This document shows, in pieces, positions 1 through 5,425 of a DNA stretch of 5,425 nucleotides. The DNA lies in assembly GCA_030640905.1 (NCBI GenBank), contig DAOWIM010000032.1, positions 1 through 5,425 on the forward strand, written 5' to 3'. This DNA comes from a bacterium (GTDB lineage: Bacteria; Zixibacteria; MSB-5A5; GN15; FEB-12). A program made the position numbers and the translations under genes. The notes under the pieces were generated by a model, which did not search any database, was not told where the DNA came from, and saw only the letters and a program-made list of their open reading frames with translations. How positions within the stretch are numbered: the stretch's first letter is position 1; the number at the start of each line of letters is the position of its first letter.

Positions 1-1102
1 CCGCTCGCGGGTAAACCGTCTCAACGAGTTAAAATTCAAAGACGACGCCTATGTCAATATAGCGATCGTACTGTTTTTCAATACGGTGTTTTTTGCGCAG
101 TACGTGATGGTTGGACTGGTGCTCTTTTTTGGCATCCTCTGGAGTTCGGAAGGTTTGATTTCGTCCGGCACTGTTATCATGTTTTTGATCTTGATCTGGA
201 AGATGTACGAGCCGATCTGGAAAGTTTCGGAGCAGCTCTCGACGATCCAGAAAGCGATTGCCGGATCAAAACGAATCTTCGCACTGCTGGCGCATGAGAG
301 CAAGATTGCTGATCCGGAAAATCCGGTCGCATGGCCGAGCTTCCAGCAGAGTATCAAGTTTGAAAACGTCTGGTTCTCATATACCGACGATGACGACTGG
401 GTGCTCAGGGATGTCAGCTTCGAGATTAAGCGTGGAAAACGGCTTGCGCTGGTTGGTGTTACCGGCGGCGGCAAAACGACGGTCATATCGCTCCTGCTTC
501 GGTACTACGATCCGCAGAAAGGTCGGATTACGGTTGATGGGATTGATATACGCAGCATTTCAAGAGACACGCTTCGTAAGCGGTTTGCCCTGGTGCTTCA
601 GGATATATTCCTCTTTCCAGGCGACGTGAAGTCGAATATCGGTTTGGAATCGACAACGATCACCGATAAGAGTATTGCTTCGGCCGCCAGGATGGTTGCG
701 GTCGATAAATTTGTCGATCGCCTGCCGAAAGGGTACGTTACTGAGGTCTCTGAGAAGGGATCGAATTTTAGTCGGGGTGAGCGGCAGTTGTTATCGTTTG
801 CTCGGGCGCTGGTGGCTGATCCCGATGTATTGTTGCTGGACGAGGCGACCAGTTCGGTTGATCCGGAGACGGAACGGACCATACAGAAGTCGCTGAAGAA
901 ACTTATGGTCGGGCGGACTTCGGTCGTTATCGCGCACCGGCTCTCGACGATTCTCGATGTTGACCAGATATTGGTGATTCGTCGGGGGGAGATAATCGAG
1001 CGTGGTACGCATACAGAATTGATTCTGCAGAATGGTTACTATTCCAAGCTGTTCCATCTGCAGTTCAAGCATCGAAACGGAGTTGTAGCAGATGTTGGAT
1101 AA
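1..1102 (+). CDS. ABC exporter half-transporter (MdlA/MdlB-like), 5'-truncated, consensus Walker B, altered signature
   Basis: This is the C-terminal part of a membrane ABC half-transporter of the exporter type. The reading frame is open from base 2 to the TAA at 1100-1102, giving about 366 residues. Family members are usually near 600 residues, so roughly 230 N-terminal residues with most of the membrane domain lie outside the window. The visible part starts in a cytoplasmic helix, then has two hydrophobic segments (about bases 56-145 and 155-215) matching TM5 and TM6. The ATPase domain has an A-loop tyrosine (FSY), Walker A GVTGGGKT (455-478), Q-loop LVLQD, Walker B LLLDEATSS with the catalytic Glu (827-862) and the H-loop His (935-937). 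The signature is FSRGERQ (near 767-787) instead of LSGGQ. A GTG at base 86 is not a real start, because it falls inside TM5 and the frame is open upstream. The gene overlaps the next half-transporter by 11 bp, and the two should form a heterodimer. The substrate is unknown. Confidence 0.93.
   Translation, partial: RSRVNRLNELKFKDDAYVNIAIVLFFNTVFFAQYVMVGLVLFFGILWSSEGLISSGTVIMFLILIWKMYEPIWKVSEQLSTIQKAIAGSKRIFALLAHESKIADPENPVAWPSFQQSIKFENVWFSYTDDDDWVLRDVSFEIKRGKRLALVGVTGGGKTTVISLLLRYYDPQKGRITVDGIDIRSISRDTLRKRFALVLQDIFLFPGDVKSNIGLESTTITDKSIASAARMVAVDKFVDRLPKGYVTEVSEKGSNFSRGERQLLSFARALVADPDVLLLDEATSSVDPETERTIQKSLKKLMVGRTSVVIAHRLSTILDVDQILVIRRGEIIERGTHTELILQNGYYSKLFHLQFKHRNGVVADVG
1079..1082 (+). 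promoter_or_regulatory. Ribosome binding site (GGAG) for the second ABC gene
   Basis: GGAG lies nine bases before the ATG at 1092 and inside the end of the upstream gene. It fixes the start of the second half-transporter and supports translation coupled to the first subunit. Confidence 0.7.
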
Positions 1103-2900
1103 AATAAAATGGTACTGGCGGTTCTACCGCAAATACGGCTATGTCCTGGCGGTGCTTCTGATACTGACACCTTTGCAGGCAGCGTTCCAGGTGATGCTGC
1201 CGCGCCTGTTCGGGTTTACTCTCGACTTCATGGAGAAAGGTGAGTCGATTGTCCCGCCGCTTGTGGTCGAGTACGTCGGAAGGTTCGGCGATGCGGTCAG
1301 TGTGAGCTATACTACCGCCTATGGCGTGACGTTCGCTTTGGCCTACATTATGATCGGGCTGATAGCGTCGCTTCTATACGCTACGATGCAGTGTCATCGG
1401 GCATGGATGAATCTCAAGCTCGAATGGTTGTTTCGGCAGGATGCGTTTGATCGGATCACCACCAAAGGACCCGACTTTTTCAATCGGTTCCGCACCGGTG
1501 ATCTGGTGACTCGTATGACCGACGATGTGGCCGAGAAGCTGTCGTGGTTTGCTTGTTCAGGGATTTTTCGATTCTATGAGGCGTTGATCATGGTCGCTTT
1601 CACGATCTTTATGATGATCAGCATTGATCCGCTACTTACGTTGTATTCGGCGGGGCCGCTGCCGATTCTAATTGTGATATTCTTCCTGTCGGCGACCGTG
1701 CTTGATCGACGATACGATCATCTTCAGTCGCGCATATCGAAGTTCAACGACGTGATGGAGGCGTGCTTCTCCGGCATCCGAGTGGTGAAGGCGTATGTCA
1801 AGGAGAAGAAGCAGAAGACGAAATTCGCCGATACGCTGGGAGATCGACGCGAGGCTGAGATATCGACCGTGAAGGCGATGACGATTGTTGATTCGATGTA
1901 CATGTACATCTGGCAGTTCGGTATTATCATCGTGCTGATCTCCGGTGGCTATATGGCGATTAATGCCGGCCTGACAACCGGCCAACTGGCATCGTTTATT
2001 TTCTATATCATGTGGCTGGTGTTCCCGATGTTCGATATTGGGCAGTTCCTTGTGAAGTCACGTCAGTCGGCGGTATCGATCAACCGTCTGACCGAACTTG
2101 AGGCCGTTCCGCCGATGGTTGCCGATAACGGTGGCGCAAAATTTCAGAGCGGTGGTTCGGGTCGTCTGAGCATTGACAATGTTAGTTTCGCTTTCCCCGG
2201 GTCGGAGCGGAAGATCATTGATGATCTGTCGCTTGAAATCAAACCGGGTGAAACGATTGCGCTGGTTGGCAAAGTCGGTTCCGGCAAAAGTTGGCTGGTC
2301 AATATGATTCCGCGGCTGGTTGATCCGACCGCGGGAACGATCAGTTTAGATGGTCGCGACCTCCGGCAGTTCAGTATCGAGGACCTGCGCTGGAATATAG
2401 GCTATGTGCCGCAGGAGCCGGTGCTCTTTTCCGACACGGTGCGAAACAATATCGTTTTCGGACGGGAAGGCATTTCCGATACTCTGTTGGAGTGGGCAAT
2501 CGATGTCTCACAGTTGAAAGGCGAGATCGACAACTTCCCACAGGGAATGGACACGCCGATCGGAACGCGCGGGATGTCGATATCGGGTGGTCAGAAACAG
2601 CGTTTGGCGCTGGCACGTGCGCTGGTCGGCAAACCGAAAGTTCTGATTCTTGATGACTGCACATCAGCTCTCGATTCCAGCACCGAAGAGGCTCTCTGGG
2701 CGCGTCTTCACGAAGTGTTGCCCGAGATGACGGCGATTGTGATCACGCATCGTCCCGATACGCTTGAGAAAGCTGATCGGATCTATGTTTTGGAAGATGG
2801 CCACGTAGCCGAAAGCGGTACGCATCGGGAGTTGATTGATAATGGCGGTCAGTACGCGCGAATATACAAGCGTGGTTTGCTTGAAGAAGCTGTTAGCTGA
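1092..2900 (+). CDS. ABC exporter half-transporter with degenerate Walker B (partner of upstream subunit)
   Basis: This is a complete 602-residue ABC half-exporter, the usual family length. Six hydrophobic segments lie at about residues 17-40, 73-98, 155-177, 181-203, 266-289 and 297-320, followed by an ATPase domain from about residue 358. Motifs seen are an A-loop aromatic (F368), Walker A GKVGSGKS (393-400), Q-loop Q441, the canonical signature ISGGQ (497-501), Walker B VLILDD (517-522) and the H-loop H553. The residue after the Walker B Asp is Asp522, not the catalytic Glu. That is the hallmark of the degenerate site in heterodimeric exporters such as TM287/288, BmrC/BmrD and related MdlA/MdlB-like pairs. 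The ATG at 1092 is supported by GGAG nine bases upstream. The 11-bp overlap with the preceding gene implies translational coupling and one operon. The protein should sit in the cytoplasmic membrane and export a lipid, peptide or drug-like compound; sequence alone does not say which. Confidence 0.95.
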   Translation: MLDKIKWYWRFYRKYGYVLAVLLILTPLQAAFQVMLPRLFGFTLDFMEKGESIVPPLVVEYVGRFGDAVSVSYTTAYGVTFALAYIMIGLIASLLYATMQCHRAWMNLKLEWLFRQDAFDRITTKGPDFFNRFRTGDLVTRMTDDVAEKLSWFACSGIFRFYEALIMVAFTIFMMISIDPLLTLYSAGPLPILIVIFFLSATVLDRRYDHLQSRISKFNDVMEACFSGIRVVKAYVKEKKQKTKFADTLGDRREAEISTVKAMTIVDSMYMYIWQFGIIIVLISGGYMAINAGLTTGQLASFIFYIMWLVFPMFDIGQFLVKSRQSAVSINRLTELEAVPPMVADNGGAKFQSGGSGRLSIDNVSFAFPGSERKIIDDLSLEIKPGETIALVGKVGSGKSWLVNMIPRLVDPTAGTISLDGRDLRQFSIEDLRWNIGYVPQEPVLFSDTVRNNIVFGREGISDTLLEWAIDVSQLKGEIDNFPQGMDTPIGTRGMSISGGQKQRLALARALVGKPKVLILDDCTSALDSSTEEALWARLHEVLPEMTAIVITHRPDTLEKADRIYVLEDGHVAESGTHRELIDNGGQYARIYKRGLLEEAVS

Positions 2901-2915
2901 CAGGCAAAACAGTAG

Positions 2916-2938
2916 GTCAAAACCCCTGCGGTTTTGAC
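2916..2938. repeat. Perfect 9-bp inverted repeat, stem-loop after the ABC operon
   Basis: The arms gtcaaaacc (2916-2924) and ggttttgac (2930-2938) are perfectly complementary around a 5-base loop, cctgc. The stem begins 15 bases after the stop of the ABC gene, where a transcript end would be expected. It is only moderately GC-rich and is followed by aatgtgcg, not a run of T, so it is a poor intrinsic terminator. Its arm core differs by one base from that of the larger palindrome at 2963-3024, which suggests a dispersed intergenic repeat family (REP-like). It might still act in mRNA 3'-end protection. Confidence 0.75.
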
Positions 2939-2962
2939 AATGTGCGTCCTAAGCCTTCCGAT

Positions 2963-3024
2963 GTCGAAACCACGCCCCGAGCTACGCTCGCGACTCAGGC
3001 AACCACAGGTTGGTTGGTTTCGAC
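2963..3024. repeat. 62-base compound palindrome with two internal hairpins (possible three-way junction)
   Basis: A perfect 10-bp outer stem, gtcgaaacca (2963-2972) with tggtttcgac (3015-3024), encloses two short perfect hairpins. One is cgagc/gctcg (2978-2982 with 2986-2990, loop tac). The other is caacc/ggttg (3000-3004 with 3008-3012, loop aca). The single strand could therefore fold as a three-way junction with an unpaired linker of about nine bases between the inner hairpins. No T-tract follows and no protein reading is convincing here. It may be a mobile-type intergenic repeat (REP or MITE-like) or a structured RNA leader or trailer. The structure is read directly from the sequence; the function is unknown. 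Confidence 0.7.
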
Positions 3025-3069
3025 CTACGTATCTTTCTTGTTCAGTTTTGGGTCATTATCAAAGAACTG

Positions 3070-3098
3070 TTGACTGAGGCGTATAGTTTCCGTAATTT
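3070..3098 (+). promoter_or_regulatory. Weak candidate sigma70-type promoter before the PAAR gene
   Basis: TTGACT (3070-3075) resembles a -35 box with 5 of 6 matches. After a 17-base spacer comes TAATTT (3093-3098), a poor -10 box. TATAGT at 3082-3087 is a better -10 sequence but has no -35 at the right distance. The location suits a promoter, in the AT-richer stretch between the repeat element and the PAAR start, and the gap after the ABC operon makes a separate promoter likely. The exact site is uncertain, and promoters of non-proteobacterial lineages may not follow this consensus. Confidence 0.22.
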
Positions 3099-3126
3099 CG
3101 TTCTCAAGTCTGCACACGCAGTAACC

Positions 3127-3131
3127 GGAGG
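3127..3131 (+). promoter_or_regulatory. Ribosome binding site (GGAGG) that sets the PAAR gene start at 3142
   Basis: GGAGG lies ten bases before the ATG at 3142. It decides between this start and a TTG at 3010 in the same frame. The upstream alternative lies inside the palindrome and has no spaced Shine-Dalgarno site. The 44 extra residues it would add do not resemble a PAAR protein. Confidence 0.8.
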
Positions 3132-3141
3132 ACAAATTCTT

Positions 3142-4191
3142 ATGCCACCTGCAGCGAGGCTGGGCGATTCCACCGTCCATGGCGGCGTGATAACGCTCGG
3201 CGCTACGAACGTCCTGATTGGCGGTCTGCCGGCCGCCCGTATGGGGGATATGCATACCTGTCCGATGTGTAACGGTCCGGTTCCGCATGTTGGAGGTCCG
3301 ATTATTCTCGGCAGCATGACAGTGCTTATCGGTGGTCAGCCGGCTGCTCGAATGAACGACCAGTGCGTCTGCACCGGTCCCCCCGACTCGATCATCATGG
3401 GCTGTATGACCGTACTGATTGGTGACGGTGGTGGCGGTGGCGCGCCCGGCAGTGGCGGTGGCGGTGGGGGTGGTACTCAGGTTTCCAGTGAAGCGACCGA
3501 GGAGGCTGAGAATCATTTCATCGATGTCTCAGTTGTCGATAAGGGTGGCCTGCCGGTAACCGGGATTCAGTATAGTCTCGAAGACCCGGATGGCCAAATG
3601 ACACACGGTAGGGTGACGGGGAAAATATCGAAGCAGGGTGTCTCTGAGGGCGAGTATGAACTCACTCTCAAAGCTATTACCAGCGCCAAATGGTCCGCCG
3701 AGAAAGCGCGTACCGGGGAGGAAGTGAAGCTTCAGGTCGAAACAGCCGGGATTGATCCCGGGGCGGCGGTCGTCTTCGAGATATGGAAGAAAGACATCAA
3801 CCGCGCTGACAGCAAAATCTATGAGATCAACGATGTTGACCTGCAGGGTGACAAGGTCGAAGCGACCTGGACGTATGAATTTGCCGATACGGCCGGGGAT
3901 CGTCGCCAGGCTGCCCGCGGGTATTCATCGCCCAGTTTCTATTTCATAGTGACGGTTGAGCGATGCCAGGTGCGATCGGGTATCCTGCGATATAAAGATT
4001 ACTTTGAAATCGAACTGCTCGACCAGGACGGTAACGGCGTCGGCAATCAGGATTATGTTTTCTATTTACCGAGCGGAGATGTCCGCCGTGGTACACTCGA
4101 TGCAAATGGTTTCAAGAAGGAAGATAACGTTCCGCCGGGAGTGTGTCGAGTTGAATTTCCCGGGCGTCCGCAAACTGATACATCGATATAG
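3142..4191 (+). CDS. PAAR-domain spike-tip protein with poly-Gly linker and beta-rich C-terminal tail
   Basis: This 349-residue protein resembles the sharp tip that caps the VgrG-type spike of type VI secretion systems and related contractile injection systems. Residues 1-93 form the PAAR domain. Three PAAR motifs are visible (PPAARLGD 2-9, LPAARMGD 29-36, QPAARMND 66-73), along with repeated VLIG strands at 24-27, 61-64 and 91-94. Candidate metal ligands are H13, H38, C40, C43, H49, C75 and C77. A glycine-rich linker covers residues 94-111. The tail has three parts: a module at 126-177 with a PDG turn, a segment at 182-273 with WSAEKARTGEEV, FEIWKKD and FYFIVTVE, and a module at 284-341 with DQDGNGV, GTLD and VPPGVCRVEFP. 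Modules of this last kind recur in T6SS-associated proteins and probably act as an adaptor or cargo-bearing extension. There is no signal peptide, as expected. No nuclease, lipase or peptidase motif was seen in the tail. The start follows GGAGG. The next gene begins 26 bases downstream and is related to this tail. Confidence 0.9.
   Translation: MPPAARLGDSTVHGGVITLGATNVLIGGLPAARMGDMHTCPMCNGPVPHVGGPIILGSMTVLIGGQPAARMNDQCVCTGPPDSIIMGCMTVLIGDGGGGGAPGSGGGGGGGTQVSSEATEEAENHFIDVSVVDKGGLPVTGIQYSLEDPDGQMTHGRVTGKISKQGVSEGEYELTLKAITSAKWSAEKARTGEEVKLQVETAGIDPGAAVVFEIWKKDINRADSKIYEINDVDLQGDKVEATWTYEFADTAGDRRQAARGYSSPSFYFIVTVERCQVRSGILRYKDYFEIELLDQDGNGVGNQDYVFYLPSGDVRRGTLDANGFKKEDNVPPGVCRVEFPGRPQTDTSI
3421..3474 (+). 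repeat. GGN codon tract encoding the poly-glycine linker
   Basis: A 54-base stretch made mostly of GGT and GGC codons encodes residues 94-111 of the PAAR protein, ending in seven consecutive glycines. It separates the compact PAAR tip from the tail modules as a flexible linker. Such repetitive DNA is prone to in-frame length change by slippage, so linker length may vary among relatives. Confidence 0.8.
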
Positions 4192-4217
4192 GTGAGGGCA
4201 TAGCTGCCGACGAAGAT

Positions 4218-4904
4218 ATGAGTCCAGAAACAGGCGACAGCAACAGAGCATCATCGACGCAGACCGGTCAGCAGGTACAGCGGATTCCTCAACATCCGAT
4301 TGCCTCAGGAGGGAAACGTCGTTTCAGGTATCATCCTGCCCAACATTGTTTCTGGAGTCGGTCGACGGCCGGGCGCGGTGAGATTGTCGGGATGCGAATT
4401 GCAATGCCCAACCTTCCCGGCGAATGCGAGGCGACTATCTCAGTTCATGAGCGGGACTCCGATGGTAAAGATGATCTGGTAGAGAAAGATATAGCCGTCA
4501 CTCTCGTTGATGGCGCCGGTTCGACTGAGTGGACGGTTCGGTATGTCGATGATTCCGATGATGACCCTGAGGAAGACCCGTTCATCGGTGAATTCAATGA
4601 TGACGACACCGAAGACGAAACCGATCCCGACAAGCCTAACTGGAATCCTCCCGAATTTTATTTCAAGGTCAAATGCGATGGTGAAGAAGCTCTCTCCCCG
4701 ATATTGAAATATCGGGAAGACCTTGAGTTGACGGTCGAGGACGATCAGGGCCAGCCGGTTGAGAGCGCCGAGGGTGTGTTGATCTTTACCGATGGCACCG
4801 AACGCAAGGGGAAGGTTCGGGATGGTGTTCTTCGCGTCAAGGATGTCCCACCGCTGTCATTTATAGTGAATCTCGAAGGGTATTCAGGCGATGAGGAGGT
4901 CTGA
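4218..4904 (+). CDS. PAAR-less paralogue of the spike-tip protein's tail, with acidic insert
   Basis: This 228-residue protein is not a recognised named family, but it clearly resembles the tail of the preceding PAAR protein. WS-x3-A-x2-GE-x-V at 46-57 matches residues 184-195 of that protein. A stretch at about 147-181 (FYF, then S-x-ILxY, E, D, G, V) aligns without gaps to residues 266-300, followed by a matching G and VPP. It lacks the PAAR domain, the glycine linker and the first tail module. Residues 111-140 are extremely acidic (17 of 30 are Asp or Glu) and have no equivalent in the PAAR protein. The N-terminal 45 residues are polar and basic, with no signal peptide. The gap from the PAAR stop is 26 bases, and the ribosome site is weak (GAAG only two bases before the ATG), so the start is less certain and translation may be coupled. 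A likely role is an accessory or cargo-binding spike component; this is inference. Confidence 0.8.
   Translation: MSPETGDSNRASSTQTGQQVQRIPQHPIASGGKRRFRYHPAQHCFWSRSTAGRGEIVGMRIAMPNLPGECEATISVHERDSDGKDDLVEKDIAVTLVDGAGSTEWTVRYVDDSDDDPEEDPFIGEFNDDDTEDETDPDKPNWNPPEFYFKVKCDGEEALSPILKYREDLELTVEDDQGQPVESAEGVLIFTDGTERKGKVRDGVLRVKDVPPLSFIVNLEGYSGDEEV
4875..4880 (+). promoter_or_regulatory. Ribosome binding site (GAAGGG) for the zinc-ribbon gene
   Basis: GAAGGG lies ten bases before the ATG at 4891, within the end of the preceding gene. A stronger-looking GAGGAGG at 4893-4899 falls just inside the gene and has no ATG, GTG or TTG in this frame at a usable distance, so the start at 4891 is preferred. Confidence 0.6.
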
Positions 4905-5425
4905 CGTTTTCATCGACAAGTGGGGCACGCTGTACCTTCGCGCCAAAATGGGTCCAATCTCAGAAGTGCCGGGTGAGGATATCAATACTGTTAGTGATGT
5001 CTGCACTCGTTTGGGTTTTTCGATCGACATGGTTCTGGACGATGTCCAATGGTTGTACTACAACGAAAAAGTACGGCGATCGCTGATCGATAGCGGTGGT
5101 CTGCAGAATGAACTGGTCTATGCGATGGCAACGCAGAAGGCCGACGAAGCGATTGCCAATAATGATCATTGCTACAAATGTAAGAGATCTCTCCGGCGGA
5201 AGGTGAAGGTCTGCCCGGATTGCGACTTTGACTGCTGGGATCACGCCTTTAGCCATTACGACGAGGCTATCATGGCCCGGATGGATGTTTGGGATAGTCG
5301 AAGGAAGATCGCCCTGGCCCGCAAGTATGTAACAAAGAATGCTCCGCCCGCCAGTTGGATTCTCGGCCCGGACAACGCCTACATTTTCCTGCGTCCCCGT
5401 CAGCACAAGCGGTTGTCTCTCAGTA
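4891..5425 (+). CDS. Unknown protein with CxxC-x10-CxxC zinc-ribbon motif, 3'-truncated
   Basis: The frame opens with ATG at 4891, overlaps the preceding gene by 14 bp and stays open to the window end, giving 178 residues without a stop. The family is not recognised. Residues 1-90 are mixed and probably partly helical, with the stretch ENELVYAMA-like around 72-90 suggesting a helix; there is no signal peptide or membrane segment. Residues 94-111 carry four cysteines as CYKC, ten residues, then CPDC, a classic zinc-ribbon spacing, with a further Cys at 115 and His at 118 and 122. A basic stretch (KRSLRRKVKV) lies between the cysteine pairs. The rest is helical-looking and rich in Arg and Lys. 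The overlap and ribosome site imply co-expression with the PAAR and tail genes. It could be a chaperone or adaptor, a cargo protein, or a regulator; nothing in the sequence decides. An antisense frame over 4960-5406 is a shadow of this gene. Confidence 0.75.
   Translation, partial: MRRSDVFIDKWGTLYLRAKMGPISEVPGEDINTVSDVCTRLGFSIDMVLDDVQWLYYNEKVRRSLIDSGGLQNELVYAMATQKADEAIANNDHCYKCKRSLRRKVKVCPDCDFDCWDHAFSHYDEAIMARMDVWDSRRKIALARKYVTKNAPPASWILGPDNAYIFLRPRQHKRLSLS

Noticed and set aside
86..1102. A complete gene starting at GTG 86
   Set aside because: The frame is open to base 2, and the GTG falls within a predicted membrane helix of a half-transporter that is missing its N-terminus.
2916..2938. 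Rho-independent terminator
   Set aside because: The stem is perfect but no T-run follows it. It is recorded as a repeat element with possible 3'-end role.
3010..3141. In-frame 44-residue N-terminal extension of the PAAR protein starting at a TTG
   Set aside because: The TTG lies within the palindrome and lacks a spaced ribosome site, while GGAGG precedes the ATG at 3142. MPPAAR is the expected beginning of a PAAR domain.
4170..4191. Programmed ribosomal frameshift joining the PAAR and tail genes
   Set aside because: No slippery heptamer or downstream structure was seen in the short overlap of the two open frames.
4960..5406. Antisense reading frame of 148 codons
   Set aside because: The + strand frame has a ribosome site, an operon-type overlap and a zinc-ribbon motif. 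The antisense product has no recognisable motif and no operon context.
1..5425. CRISPR array, tRNA or rRNA gene, transposase
   Set aside because: No regularly spaced direct repeats, no tRNA-like cloverleaf, no rRNA-like sequence and no transposase reading frame were found on either strand.

Overview
The window holds five protein-coding genes, all on the + strand, in two blocks. By eye the base composition is moderate and even, coding is dense, and Shine-Dalgarno sites of GGAG/GGAGG type precede most genes. This fits a Gram-negative bacterium. A PAAR spike-tip gene plus an MdlA/MdlB-like ABC pair, separated by a structured intergenic repeat, would suit an uncultured lineage of the FCB group (Zixibacteria-like), but that placement is a weak impression from the sequence alone.

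Block 1 (1-2900) is a heterodimeric ABC exporter. The first half-transporter is cut by the left edge and overlaps the second by 11 bp. The two nucleotide-binding domains are degenerate in complementary ways. The first keeps the catalytic glutamate but has an altered signature (FSRGE). The second has a canonical signature (ISGGQ) but an aspartate where the catalytic glutamate should be. The predicted dimer therefore has one working and one degenerate ATP site. The substrate cannot be told from sequence.

The 241-base gap (2901-3141) contains two inverted-repeat elements. One is a simple 9-bp stem. The other is a 10-bp outer stem enclosing two small hairpins, which could fold as a three-way junction. 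Their arms share the core GTC(A/G)AAACC, so they look like two members of one repeat family. Neither is followed by a T-tract.

Block 2 (3142-5425) starts with a PAAR-repeat protein of 349 residues. It has a PAAR tip domain, a poly-glycine linker and a tail of beta-rich modules, as expected for the puncturing tip of a type VI secretion system or related contractile injection machine. The next gene is a stand-alone relative of that tail without any PAAR domain and with a very acidic insert. A third gene overlaps it by 14 bp, carries a four-cysteine zinc-ribbon motif and runs off the right edge; its family is not recognised. The arrangement suggests a small spike/cargo module: tip protein, tail-only paralogue, and an unknown zinc-ribbon partner. 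No sheath, tube, VgrG or baseplate genes are visible, so the parent machine is not established.
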